64,000 nucleotides of DNA from Hofstenia miamia (taxonomy: Eukaryota; Xenacoelomorpha; Acoela), in NCBI GenBank assembly GCA_004352715.1, contig SCFE01000036.1:1387781-1451780 (forward strand), written 5' to 3'. Each line of letters opens with the position of its first letter. The first letter of the stretch is position 1. This document shows positions 9,642 through 21,250 of this stretch, piece after piece. A program made the translations under genes and the position numbers. Below the pieces are notes generated by a model. The model was not told the DNA's origin. It saw only the letters and a program-made list of their open reading frames with translations, and ran no database searches.

Positions 9642-10520
9642 ATAATAATAATAATGAGCTTTAATTAAGCTTACAATACAATAAACTACTCTTCAAACTA
9701 CAAAACTAAAATAAAAATGATTTATAACACGAGAAATATCGATCTGGGAATATGGTCTTTGATATGAATAATTTCGGTGGATTGTTTTTTCTTAATTTTA
9801 ATGTAGTGTATTCAGTTCTTTTGCTAATGAATTTTTTTAGTGGATGCTTTTGAGAGTATTCAATGTGTTGATGTAATGCTTTGTTTTTTCCTTAATGATA
9901 TTAAAAATATTTAATTTTTCAGTAATAAGTTTATATAAGTAAATAATAGAATTAACTAGGGAATTAAATACAATTTCAGTTTCATCTTGATTTAAAACTC
10001 TTTTTACTTTAGTATATAGAAATTACTCATTGATCTTTTATAAACTTGAGCAATTGTTTTTTTAAATGAAAGCTTGTTATTTATGGTAAATCCAATATAT
10101 TTCATTGTTGTTACTGAGGAATAGCAATCAATTTTAATATATTATCAACAAATTTTCTCTTCAATGACAATCATTTCCAGCTACTTTCTATAATTTCAAA
10201 TTTGTTTTCTTCATTCCAACATTTGATCCTATCATTAATTTAATGTATTAAGTCTAAATTTTCAAAACTTGGAAGACAAATCAGTGTATCATCAGCATAC
10301 TTAATAATAAAACCATTTGTAATATTTAAAGAGTTACAATTTAAAGAATCAATACATATATTGAACAGAACTGAGCCACAAACGGAACTTTGGAAAACAC
10401 CTTTGTTGATCTCTCCCATATCCGAAAGTCTGTTATTATGTTTACCATTTGTTGTCTATTCCCAATAAAACTATCAAGCCAATTAATGATGTACGGATTT
10501 AAATTTCTTTTCTTGATAAT
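9642..10520 (-). pseudogene. LINE reverse-transcriptase fragment, minus strand
   Basis: Read on the minus strand, 10260-10430 encodes a degraded palm region. It has VFQSSVCGSVLFNI followed by FIIKYADDTLICLP, so the YADD catalytic box is visible at about 10281-10305. The 3' end lies near 9642-9660, where an ATT-type microsatellite resembles the short tandem tails of CR1-like LINEs. Multiple stops and frameshifts occur. Confidence 0.65.
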
Positions 10521-10700
10521 TACTTAAAAGTAAATCCGCGATCACATAAGTTTATTTGTAGCAGTCTTTCCTATCCTAGTTTTCACCGAGCAGCCTCTAA
10601 TTGGAATGATTTAGAAAATAAGATAATAGAAAAAAAATTTAAAATCGTACTTTTACATCTACAAAATACAATCTGAGACACAAACATGCTAAACACATTT
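10521..10700 (+). pseudogene. LINE 3'-terminal coding fragment, plus strand
   Basis: The plus strand reads SLSYPSFHRAASNWNDLENK, the W-N-x-L pattern typical of the last residues of LINE ORF2 proteins. Nothing upstream on the same strand belongs to it, so it is a severely 5'-truncated or rearranged piece. Confidence 0.5.
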
Positions 10701-10721
10701 ACTGGTTTTTACACTGAGCGC

Positions 10722-10746
10722 ACCACACACACACACACACACACAT
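10722..10746. repeat. (CA)n microsatellite
   Basis: About 12 CA units follow the LINE 3' fragment. Confidence 0.9.
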
Positions 10747-10804
10747 TTGTTCTATATTTATTTTATTATTAATTTGTAAATACATTTATTTGTAGTAATA
10801 TCGT

Positions 10805-11760
10805 TTGACATTGTTTTTGAATATCTTTAAATTATTTTGTAGCTTTAATTCTCAGGTGAACGACTCCAAAGTTCTAGTGGTATTAACGAATGAATTTCTT
10901 CTTATTTTCTTTTTTATAAAGAACTGGTTTAATAATGTCGAGAGCGGGTATATAGGCGTCTGCGATTTTATCGAGATTAGGGAAATTCATTTTATCATTG
11001 GAGTTGATGTTGTTTACGATATACAATGTTAATACATTTATCCGAATTAGGCATTGAGGATTTAAGAAATTTTTACTGACGTTTTTGTATTTAATATTAA
11101 TATCAAAATAGTTGTTCGTTACTGACTTCATTGACCATCTTAACTGTACATTAATTTTCTTTAGGAAATTTTCATTTATATCCGGATAAAGTACATTGCC
11201 ATAATAAAAATGACTTAAACCTATAGCATGGATTAAATGAATTCTAGCTTTTGCAAGGAAGTGCTGAGTGTTTTAATTGAAATAGCTATTCGTTTAATGA
11301 TTATATTAAATTGCTTTTGAAAGATAATGAGTCAAATGTAATTCCTAAGTATTTGAAATTGTTGCTTGATCTACTTGGGTGTCATTAAACTTTTGCTTCT
11401 GTTGAGAACAATTTTTGGAATTAGCTTTTGATTTTATAATCCAGAATTGAGTTTTGGTAGGATTAACACGCAATTTCAGGGAGGCAAAATAGCGAGATAA
11501 TTTTGCATAGTCATCTTCAATTTTTATGATTGCATTTTCAATCGATATATTTGAGCAAAATAGCATTGTGTCATCAGCGGATTGAATATCATGACAATTA
11601 GTGTAATTACTTATGGCATTAACATATATATTAAAAAGCAAGGGACCAAAAATTGTTCCCTGTGGAACACCTCTTGATTTCAATCCAATTTGAAAATGTC
11701 TCATTAAGTTTAACTCGTTGTTTTCGATTACCTAAATAATTTGATAATACTCAAATGATA
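10805..11760 (-). pseudogene. LINE reverse-transcriptase fragment (family A-like), minus strand
   Basis: The frame 11345-11704 holds SRGVPQGTIFGPLLFNIYVN and the catalytic box SADDTML, with Ser replacing the Tyr of YADD, then the ASLKLRVNPTKTQF region. After frameshifts the C-terminal part continues at 10883-11131 (NPQCLIRINVLT). The C-terminal region is clearly related to 6954-7663 and 17975-18337, but diverged. The 5' end is truncated. Confidence 0.75.
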
Positions 11761-11901
11761 ATAACTCAATTCCTTACATACGATAATTTATTAACAACAC
11801 TGCTTATTTATATTTACTACAAAACGTTCATTCTTACAAGCTACTAATTGTAGTAGTTTAATTCTTAATTTCTGATATTAATTCCTTTAAAAAATAATTC
11901 T

Positions 11902-12248
11902 CTAAAATTGTATCTGCCAATGAAAAATTGGATAGTTTAGTCGTGTATAAAGCTTTGAACAAACTATTGTCTCATCGATCATCCTCAAAAAATGTCCGTA
12001 GCCTCTATCCAGGACTTTCCGGGGCATTGTGATGTTTCTATAAGTTTGCTTTCCTTTTGGAAAGTCTTGCTGTTGTTGAATTTGCAAATTGGAAGCATCA
12101 ACGTGCTGACTTATCCAAGAAACCATTCTACTTTCGTTTTTCAAGTTTAAGAATCGTGTTAACTTTTTCGAATATTTGATTGGATTGTGAATAAGATCTT
12201 CGATTTTTAGAAGCATATAATTTGATGGACTTAACAATGGTAGGCTAT
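11902..12248 (-). CDS. Carbohydrate sulfotransferase, last exon
   Basis: The exon begins after a TTTTTTAG acceptor (12249-12258 on the minus strand) and ends in a stop at 11902. It encodes NYMLLKIEDLIHNPIKYSKK, matching the (Y)M.VRYEDL...P region near the C-terminus of the GlcNAc/Gal-6-O-sulfotransferase (CHST1-7 type) family. FLNL and WISQHVDASN follow, equivalent to the FxGL...W...HT region. It starts with two bases of a split codon, which does not match the phase left by the first exon at 22989-23800 (two bases over), so at least one middle exon of about 165 nt should lie between. I could not locate it. I infer both exons belong to one gene from complementary domain content, strand and order. 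Confidence 0.75.
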
Positions 12249-12949
12249 CTAAAAAAACAAGTAATTTTATTAAGGTAGTTTATAATTTCAAGACTTAATA
12301 ACACATTGTAGTCAAAATTGCCAAGTTTGCAGTTGTGTACACAACAAACCACAAAATTTTATGTGAGACATACAAATAAGCAATTTTGCCTTCATCCAAA
12401 ATTCATCTGATCAATATATTATTATATGTATTATGTCCTTTATTCTCAAGCTCAGTAACAAACACCGTCATTGTTATTTATGCAATGTACAATTAATAAA
12501 ATCCCATTAGTTAGGTTATTAATGATTGCAATCTTACAACATGCTTGAACAATATCATGTTTAAAATAGATTTTCTCAATTTTTTATACAATTATATTAA
12601 CTTATACATTTAGACATAGTGTTTGAAATTTACTTGAAATTTTTAAAAATTCACAAACGAAATATTCCACAAGCCTTTAGCCTTAGCAGTTCCATAGTTA
12701 TAAAAATATCACCCAAGTTAACCCAGGCATTTTTTACAATGTGCAATTTTTATAAATACTATATTCACGAATTAATAAAGATAATTATGTAAAATCTGAA
12801 AACAACACAGGATAACAACAATACCAGCAACATATGTTTGTTTTTATGTACATATACATGTATTAAGTGTACAAACTTATTTTTATTTGAGCTTTGTTAT
12901 CACAGTAATTGTTTGTTTCTTGGTTACATTTATAAACTACATATAAATA
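12249..12949. other. Intronic stretch, nothing recognised
   Basis: This AT-rich sequence lies upstream (minus strand) of the last sulfotransferase exon. I see no motif that would identify the missing middle exon or a transposon. Confidence 0.4.
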
Positions 12950-13800
12950 AACTTTCCAGTTGAAGTGAAGACATCTAATGTTTCCATCCTAGAAATACTT
13001 AGTTCTCCCATTGGTGATAGTAAATATTGCAATGAAGTTATCTCAAAAAAACTAATGAGGCTAGGAAACTTAAGGAATTACCTCTTCTTGATGGCCCTCA
13101 GTTAGCTATAGCTTCATTACGGCAATGTGGTGGTTTCTGCAGGCTTTCTCACATTATTCGATGCTGGCCACCTTAACAAGTTCATAATGCTGTAAGTGCT
13201 TTTGATGACTCAGTCATGAAATACTTTGAGGAATATACTGTAACAGAGTTCACAGAACGTGCAAGAAAGCAAGCTTGTTTAAGCCTGACATTTGATGGAA
13301 TGGGTTTGCGTTCACTCATCCGACATTCTCCAGCTCACACATAGCGTCAGTGAAGTCATTTGGGGAAGGTGTTTGCCTAGAAGATTCTTTCCAAAAACTT
13401 AACAGATGATCAGTTTGATTGTTCAGATTTAAGATGCAAGAATCAGTCAATATTATCTGAAGCTATTGATAAAAGAAGTCTTAACGATTTACTTGAGAGC
13501 CCTTCCAATACAGCTGATTCAACTAGACTTCTTGCAGTTTGTTCTACCCCCTTACCTGATTGAACGTCTGCACTGCCATCACCTGGTCAAGGATTTCGGC
13601 TGGAAACAGATGAGGTGCAATTGCTTGTTAAACTTTGCTTATTATGTCCAGATAAAGCACTTAACGCACTAGGTCATCATGCTTGGTTGGGAGGGTCTTG
13701 CGATTGCTGTAACACCCTATGTTCAATGGTTATTGAATCTACGAAAACACTCACAAAGATTGCGAGCAGATTAGCGATTCAATTGAAAACAACAAGAAGT
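12950..13800 (+). pseudogene. Retroelement C-terminal domain, heavily decayed
   Basis: Plus-strand fragments read ARKQACLSLTFDGMGLRSL followed by HSPAH, and later LETDEVQLLVKLCLLC, LNALGHHAW and CDCCN. This order matches the region after RT in retroelement proteins common in invertebrates: LP...GGLGLRS..HAPAAY.AS, then a C..C...LGHHAL.C zinc-binding block. Several frameshifts and stops occur. The upstream RT itself is absent. Assignment to a named clade is not possible from this. Confidence 0.5.
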
Positions 13801-14542
13801 ATGGCAAAGAAGGATCTTTTGACTCGTTTAGGGATTGTCTTAGCTCGCTGCACTGCTCGCGCAATTATTGCAAGCACTCTACCACGCTGATCTTCATCAT
13901 TAAAATTAACAATGCTTTCACCGCGAGCAGTCGGCTTACCACGCTTAATGCTACTTCGCTCATTGCGTTACCTGAAGAGGAGTTAAGCAAAACTAAATTA
14001 TTAGCTCCTCTCAAGAATCTCTCCAGAGATGAAATAATTATCCTGTTCAACATGCTAGCAGCCCTTAAAGAAACTCCTTCTGAATCCACCAACATAACTA
14101 CTCAAGTAACTCCAGAAATTAATCATGCGCTCTCTCAAACACAAAAGAAGATACAACGCCCGAAACACTTGAGAGCAGAAGCTGAATTTCTTGCCATCGG
14201 ATCATCAATGTACCGTCATCTGAAAGCTCCGGGATTTATAATTACTTCTACATGTGTTCATTCGTATCCGAGAGTCACCATTGAAGACAGCTGATGTAAT
14301 TCCGCTTTATCCCGAATCGAATAATTTAAAGAGAATTCTCATTACAATAGGAAGAAACGACTTAATGCAAAAGAGAAAAGATTTTACAGATAAGTATAAG
14401 AAATCAATTAATGTTATAAAAACTAAACTTAGTTCAGCTAAAGTTTTCCTTGGTGAAGTTGCTCCTTTCCTAAGGACGAGGTGTTAAACAAAAAATCCGC
14501 TGAACTAAATTTACTTATTAAACAAAACGCCAAGCCGCTTAA

Positions 14543-15935
14543 CACTAGAAACCCTGATTACGTCAATTGACGTTTTCGACTAAATATACTTGTAGTAAAT
14601 AGAGTTAGCGTAGGATATTTCACTTATGCTTTCATGACTTTTCATATTTTTGGTTGAAGTCTTATATTATGTAAAAAAATATTCCTCGTAGTCATTTTTC
14701 TCAAGTGTACATCAATTTATACCTAGAAACCCTGTTGACGTCAATTGTCGTAGAAGACACATTTCACAACAACATTGCACTAGTGTATTAACCATCAAAA
14801 CTAAGCATATAAACGAAAGAAAGATATTTTGAACAAACTAATAGAGGGTCAAATCAAATATTTAAAATGTTGTTAAGATAATAAATGCAATATTTTTGCT
14901 AGACACAATTCAGAGAAATTTTGACCTGACATTGACCACACACTGGTTTCTTGCATTTTTCCCGCATTTTGTGATAGTCCTATTTTTGGAACATTTCACT
15001 TTGATCAGGCAGTTGACTCGTTTTGGTAAGGGTTCTTCATCATTATCGTCGTCAGAGCAATGTCTTCTCTTGCGACTCAAGGCATTTTCTTCCACCAGCT
15101 CATTTGACATTTTTTGTATAAACTTCCTACGACTGATAGTTGAATTCAATTGCTTTTTATATAGAATCCATGAATTTATGTCAGCGATATCCAGTAAATT
15201 GAAAAACAGTGCTAAAGTCCAGCGTCTTTTACCCGATTTAGTAGTAGCATCAACCCCATGATACAACATGTCCAGTAAACCCAGGATCAATTATTAATCT
15301 AAATGCATCCAACACCGACTGTATTGTCCTACAATAAGGTGTTACTCCGCTTCTGGCCCTGAATACATTTTGTGCTGGCTAACTACCTGCATGATTTGTA
15401 TCTTCTATTTGTCTCTATTTCGTACCATCACGACCTTTATACTCATCATTATCTGCAGCAGGGACTGTGATCTCATCGTGCTCTGACTCTGAATCAGATG
15501 ATAAGGACTCGTTTTATTGATTCTCAGTATCACGATCGGCAGAAGAAGAAGTACCGTTAGAATCAGTATCTGGTTTACTCATATCCTCGTAAATATAATT
15601 GATAATGCTCGTCTACCTGCTAAACATCGACTCACTTTGCATATCCTTGTCTCAATCAAATATAAAAGTCAAATATAAGCGTGCAATTTGCAAATACAAA
15701 TATGTACGTAAATTAACAATGTGATCGAATATATATTTACATGATCTGAGTATGCAAATTAAAATGGTGAGTTTCTTAATATAGTAACATGACGCTTAAA
15801 AATCATTTCATGCCATATATATTCGATATACTATTTCTACTTTGATCAATATATAAGAAAGACAAGAGAAAAAACTTTTACGTCAATTGACGTATTCAGG
15901 GCTTCGAATATATTTTTTCATCAGGGTTTCTAGTG
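14543..15935 (-). mobile_element. piggyBac element, internally deleted
   Basis: Both ends carry the inverted repeat CACTAGAAACCCTGAT, and the element is flanked by TTAA on each side (14539-14542 and 15936-15939), the exclusive piggyBac target. Inner copies of GTCAATTGACG occur near both ends (14562-14575 and 15880-15895), with a further copy near 14735. The minus-strand remnant of a transposase lies inside. At 1393 bp it is shorter than an intact piggyBac (about 2.4 kb). Confidence 0.95.
14910..15600 (-). pseudogene. piggyBac transposase remnant (N- and C-terminal pieces)
   Basis: The C-terminal piece (14910-15290) reads GVDATTKSGKRRWTLALFFN, then NSWILYKKQ and STISRRKFIQKMSNEL. A cysteine-rich tail follows with Cys pairs in the pattern of the piggyBac C-terminal zinc-binding domain. 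The N-terminal piece (about 15330-15590) is an acidic, Ser-rich stretch (MSKPDTDSNGTSSSADRD) with an internal stop. The DDD catalytic core between them is missing, so the copy is non-autonomous. Confidence 0.85.
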
Positions 15936-16245
15936 TTAAATTATACCGTTTCCGACAACTCTAGCTGTTTTTATTTAGGATCTTATGTTGATAGAAGTTT
16001 ATTCACAAAAATAGAATCCACTACACTAAACAAGGTTATGCAACGCTTGCACGCTCCATCAAATTCTTTTTTAACACGCCGCCGGACCTACACCGCCAGC
16101 TCGAAATCTTTTATTTTACCGTTTCCTCATCAACACCGGTTCTCAAACGCACGCCAACTATTTTTACAAACGTCGCCCAACCCCTTTAAACAATCCCCGC
16201 CAAAACATGCCTTACTTTCACCGCCAATAAACATGCGACGAAGTT

Positions 16246-17330
16246 ATGCCGACAACCACTCAACACCACCGCCGTTATCACCCGCCGAGGTTCAGAGGAT
16301 TAGAAACTTTCTTAGACTTTTCTAATGATGGTAAATTTTATTTTTATATTTTTGACTTTCATTGGGTTATGGCGATTTTTCACCTAATTTATGCTATCGC
16401 TAATAACTCACTTTCGTTCATATATTTAATTCTAATTATTCTTAACTCAAAATTCAATATTACCTGCGTTAGAGAAACCTTACCTATATATAAACATAGT
16501 TTAAGAAACAGCATGAATACATGCAAGATATTTATTAAAAAATGTATTTTCATTAAAACAACAAAACATTCTTTATTCTACTTTCTAGTACTAACAATAA
16601 TGTTACTTATATCCGGCATCGAGATTAATCCCGGGCCTTCCAAAGCCGATAATATTTATGAATACTCAAAATTATCAAAGATAATGCATTCAACTAATTC
16701 TTTTAAATATATTCACATAAATTTTCAGAACCTCTCAGTAAAAAATTCGGAATTTAGACAATCATTTCTGAACTGAATTCAAACTTTATTCTGGGCATAA
16801 CTGAAACCTGGTTTACAAATGATAATCACAATTCGTCCTGGTCAATCGAAACTCTAAATTTAAAATATTTAGAAAGGACAGAAATCCAACTTTTCATTTT
16901 AATAAGACAAAAGGAGGTGGTGTCATGTTTTAAATACCTAAAATACTCAAACCTAAACTTGGGAAAGATATAGCTAAAGATTCAATTTATGAAAGTTTTG
17001 GGTTTAAATTCGAAACCCAGACAAAAATTTTAATAGTCAATTATTAAATACCTTTTATTGTTCAAATAAAACTTATATAAATAATTTTTTCTTACAAATG
17101 GAAGATGAATTTTCTACTGCTCTGATTTATAACACGAATATAAAGGTAATGGGAGACTGGAACGTAAATCTTCTAAACAATAAGGAAAAAAGTAAGCTTG
17201 GCAATTTTCTCAATACTTTCAATATTTCACTAATAAATATAAAAATTTCTTCTAGAACTTCTGATAATAGAAAAACGCTTATTGACTATTTCATGATATT
17301 AGAAATTGCTTCGTCTTAGAATTATTTTTG
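16246..17330 (+). pseudogene. LINE ORF2 N-terminus: hydrophobic leader, 2A-like motif, endonuclease remnant
   Basis: The frame 16246-16776 contains a hydrophobic stretch and then LLISGIEINPGP at 16603-16638, close to the 2A (StopGo) consensus D(V/I)ExNPGP but with Gly where Asp is expected. The apurinic-type endonuclease follows in broken frames: IHINFQNLSVKN, LGITETWF near 16790, MGDWNVNLLN (GDFN-type motif) near 17146 and LIDYFMI near 17280. Frameshifts at about 16776, 16930 and 17050 kill it. Confidence 0.7.
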
Positions 17331-17408
17331 TTTTGAATTTCCATACTCAGATCCCTGCCTTATAGCTACTTATTCGAATATTCTAAAAGTTTGTAAACCC
17401 TCTAAATC

Positions 17409-18337
17409 TTGGATAAAAATACGAGAAAAACAACAGAAAATGTCGAAAAACTTCGACAGTATTTAAAAATCGAAAACTGGAATCCCATATATTCATCTTT
17501 TACACCTAATGAAATGCTATCACATTTTACAAAAACTTTACTTTTCTATTTGGATACATGCTGCCCAGAAAAATATAAAATATATTCTTTCATCCGAATA
17601 TTCCAAAAAACTCAAAATAATGTTTTAAAGCCATGGATTGATTCTAAATGCATCGATTTAATCGAAATAAAGAAACAGAAATGGAAAAAATACTTAAATT
17701 CCCAAACACTGGAAAATCGTTATGCTTATAAATCTCTACGAAATTTATGTAATATTGCTATAAGGAAAACAAGTAATAATTATTCCCGTTTTCAGTATCA
17801 AAGTCTTTCTTCCCAAAAAAATAAGTGGGAATTTGCTAACAATTTGCTAAATAGAAAAACCATGCGAACCGAAGAAATAGAAAGAATATACTATAAAGAT
17901 AAATCCATTACAAATAGAAGGAAATCTGTCATGCTTTCAATGAAGTTTTCCTAAATTTAGGAAACTACAACGGTATGAATGTAATTTTTTGCCTTAATAA
18001 ATCCAAAGGAACTCCAACCTCTTTCTCTTTCAAAGTAACAGTAAATAATCATAGCTTTACTAAGAATAATGAATATAGAAAAATTTCAAAATTATTTCTA
18101 CATCCGCAATGTTACATTCATATAAATGTCTTAACGACGTTCTTCAAAATAGTTAACAATACTTTCCCATATTACAAAAATGACTTTCTTGCTGCAAAAT
18201 TAGTCAATAAACAAAATAAAAGAACACACATAATTGAACCTATTAGGTATAAAAAGCGAATAATGAAAAAATCATTTCTAAACACAGCTATAAATATGTG
18301 GAATGAATTACCAAAATTTATTAAACAAGTAGATTAA
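17409..18337 (+). pseudogene. LINE ORF2 linker and RT C-terminus
   Basis: The first frame (17409-17954) is the basic, helical linker between endonuclease and RT, with KPWIDSKCIDLIEIKKQKW and LRNLCNIAIRKTSNNY. After a gap at about 18012-18033 the next frame carries the RT C-terminus (KISKLFLHPQCYIHINVLTT, MWNELPKFIK). Fingers and palm, with the catalytic aspartates, are deleted. Confidence 0.75.
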
Positions 18338-18420
18338 AAAACTTTAAAATGGATATTAAAAAATATTTTTGCACTTATAATATAAAAAAACTGAAATCCT
18401 GATTACTCTGTTAATAGAAA

Positions 18421-18829
18421 CTAGCAATCGTCATAGCCCAATTTAACCACTTTTTATTTGTAAATATTCCTTGTTTTCTTTTTTTGTTTAGTATTGTATT
18501 ACATTCTTGACGCTTTCAGAATTTGTTATCAGTATTTCTATTTATTGATAAAACAATTTCTGAATACACAGATTTTTCTTTTTCTTCTACTACTCACCTA
18601 TTTCTTCCTTTCATCTCCTCTCTACTACCTGATTTGAATGTATTTGTTTGAGTATATATAATTTAAGACCAATGAAATTTTGTATCTATAAGCCTAAAAC
18701 CAATGTAAGTAACGATTTGTATATTTAAGACTGATGTAAATGTTGATTTTTAAATTTAACTACCAATAAATACGTTAAGAAAAAAAATATTTCAATAAAT
18801 ATTTTTCACTTATTGTTCTTGATGTGTAC
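18421..18829 (+). other. Probable 3' untranslated part of LINE family A
   Basis: A non-coding AT-rich stretch contains AATAAA-like words and an A-rich tract at about 18780-18790, which could be the LINE end. Assignment is by position only. Confidence 0.35.
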
Positions 18830-19330
18830 ATCTTATTCTATAATTAGTCAGATAAGTGATAGTTTTTCCTACATTCATGCTTTTTAAATATCTAAATATT
18901 GTATTTTTCCAAATTTTGGGCTATTGTCAAATTTGTTCCATAGGGATATTGAATAATTTAAGTCTTCATTAATTTTCTATTGTACTTAGCTTTTCCAAAT
19001 GTAATTGTTCTTAGATTTAGACGATGAATATTCAATTTTCTTTTCCAAAATATCGATAAACATTATTATTTTGAAAAGGTTTTAAGGATTTTAGATTATA
19101 TTTACACATTATTTCTTTTTGATTTTGTTTTTCTTAATGTTGATACTGGAAAATTTAAAAGAAAAGTAATTTTGTGGATATAATAATTTTAATTGTTTGA
19201 ATTTCAGTTGCTTAGAACTCAAACGCACTTAAATACAATAAAAATAGGTGTATTCTAATTAGAAAAATTTGGTATAAGAAAAAACGGAGAAGATTTTAAT
19301 GATCTTAAGTCTTTTCTAAATTGCTCTCTT
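18830..19330 (-). pseudogene. Possible LINE 3' coding remnant, minus strand
   Basis: The minus strand near 18930-18990 reads NYSISLWNKFDNSPKFGK, the W-N-x-x pattern of LINE ORF2 C-termini, inside a frame with many stops. Weak evidence. Confidence 0.3.
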
Positions 19331-20310
19331 TTGAATACAAATTATGTAGATTCTCTTATAATATGCGGCTTATATATTAATTTTCATTATACCTAAATGT
19401 TTAATATTAGTGCACATAAGTTTACCCAAACTGTAAGTATTGTGTAGTTTTTTACTCTGTTGTGTTGTGTCGTATGACACAACAATCATTTGCTGTTGTA
19501 TTGTGTTGGTTCTTGTGTGAAAATACTCGCACAACGGCAAGACTGAAAATTGATTATAAAATTTTTTCAAAATTGTGCTGAATGTTACTTATTGTAGAAT
19601 ATATATTTGGAAAATTTAATCTCTTAAGCGTTGCGTTTTCCACATTTATCCATGATTACCTAAAATAGGCTTATATCCTCAAATGATGGTGCAGAAGACT
19701 TGGAAATGCTTGGAAGCCTTTAAAATAAATATTCGTTCCATCTTCGTGACCCTTAACTGATTGATAACTAGTATTGTTCATTTTTTATTAGTTTAGCATT
19801 ATTACCAAACTAAGTTCAATAGCCGTTCCAAAATTTGACTTACATTACATCTACATTGAGCTTTGAACTACAATTAATCCTAAAGCATTAATTTTCCCTT
19901 TACTTGCTCTACAACGTTTAAATTTGAATGGGAATTATCTATTAAGAGAATGAAAGACAGCAGCTATCAGAGGTGGAAACAACCTAAGTTTAACTATAGA
20001 TTAAGTTGTGAAAACAAAAAATAGTGCAGGTTCAAGTAGCTAATAACTCCTTGAATGCTTGGTAAAATCAAGTAATTAAAAATTAATTGCATGTCTAAAT
20101 TCCTGGAATTTCTTACCAACAACTTCCAAGTTTTCCAGCATTTTCCAGCAACTGGCCCTTGTGGTTAAAGAAACATGCAAATCGAACTTTCTCTTTGACG
20201 TCTTTCTAAAAACTTTTTATTAAAATTTTCAAAATTGTTGAATATATTCATTATGTGAAACTATGTGAATGTGCGCATGTAAGCTATTGATACAAGATAA
20301 AAGTAGTGAT
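19331..20310. other. Intronic/intergenic stretch, nothing recognised
   Basis: No coding signal, RNA gene or repeat boundary is visible. It lies inside the inferred large sulfotransferase intron. Confidence 0.4.
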
Positions 20311-21250
20311 TTATACCCTCAAAGAAGTGGGGGAATTGAATGGAATACTACGCTTTAAAGGGAGGAAAATAACTTTACATTGCTTTAAATTGTATGTAAT
20401 ATGAGCAGTCCAAGTAAGATCATGCGAAACCATTGCACCCAAACCCTTAACTAATGATGACGCATCAAGTGGAAAGTCCAGAGATAAGCTTTCAGTAGAA
20501 GAAGGAATGTCAAGCAACTTAAATTTTGAATGGCTAAAGGTCATGCTATGAGATTCAGCCCAAGAGAGTAGTTGTAAGTAATCAGACTTAAAATTACTTT
20601 GAGTGCTGGATAAAAGTTTGACAAAGAATATTATATAGAACTTTATCAAAAGCATTTGAAAAGTCCAGAAATTGAGATTTTTATGAGCATCAAAAGCGAA
20701 GTAAATAAGTATTTGAGTAACAGTACTACGTTTTTTCACAAGACCATGTTGTTTTGTTAAACGCTGGTAGATTGCCGGATATAAAAATTTTGTTTATTAC
20801 AGGATTTATGCAAGTGGCGATCGTAGGCTAACCTTCAATACGAACTATAAGCATTGTAATGAATACAATATCGAAATAGGTTCAAAATTGAGTGGAGAGC
20901 TCAGAGACAAACTTGTCTAAAAAAACTAGGAAAATTGTATGGACCACAACCGCTGGATGGAGAGGACTTTAGGTTCTTATAAACATCATCAAGTTGAATT
21001 TCCAAATGATTGTGATTGAATAATTCAAATTTTAGCTCTATTTGAGGAGTTTCTGTTGTGCAAAGAAAAAATTTTTGCAACATATTTACCAGAGGTATAT
21101 AGTGCTATTTGTTGATAATTGCATTAGTTGCGAAGTCAGCAGGCTAGACAAAAGTAGGTTTATCTAAGAAGGCTAGTTATACCCCTTTTATCTGCTCAGC
21201 CCTATGCTGAACTACTTAAATCTGTTAGTACAACCTATTTGAGGAATTTA
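20311..21250 (-). pseudogene. LINE reverse-transcriptase fragment (family B), minus strand
   Basis: Read on the minus strand, the order is LDDVYKNLKSSPSSGCGPYN (RT N-terminal region, 20901-21083), then KKRSTVTQILIYF (the QHGF..-RS-T-TQ block, near 20730), then LLSWAESHSMTFSHSKFK and VKGLGAMVSHDLTW (thumb). The palm with the FADD box is deleted between about 20600 and 20680. Several frameshifts occur. Confidence 0.7.

Larger units (their letters stand above)
13911..16320 (+). pseudogene. LINE ORF1 with SGNH-hydrolase-like domain, split by piggyBac
   Basis: The N-terminal helical part reads EEELSKTKLLAPLKNLSRDE and is followed by a basic linker. A block-I-like AEFLAIGSSMY, HSYPRVTIED and block-III-like ILITIGRNDLM come next, then FLGEVAPFL. 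The frame shifts near 14285 and 14480. The piggyBac insertion (14543-15935) splits the reading frame just after AKPL. Beyond it the frame continues with NYTVSDNSSCF, DRSLFTKIE and a Pro/Ser-rich basic C-terminus ending at about 16325. Esterase-like ORF1 proteins are known from CR1-type LINEs; here the GDS serine motif is GSS. Confidence 0.7.
13801..18420 (+). mobile_element. LINE copy (family A), plus strand, interrupted by piggyBac
   Basis: This is the longest copy of family A in the window. Its order is: ORF1 with SGNH-like domain (13911-14542 and 15936-16320), ORF2 start with a 2A-like motif (16603-16638), endonuclease remnant (16700-17330), linker (17409-17954), then a jump near 18012-18033 to the RT C-terminus (18033-18337). 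The RT palm is missing. A 1393-bp piggyBac derivative sits in ORF1. The 3' untranslated region probably continues to about 18800. Confidence 0.8.

Noticed and set aside
12237-12248. Direct splice of sulfotransferase exon at 22989 to the exon at 12248
   Set aside because: Codon phases do not match and about 55 family residues would be missing.
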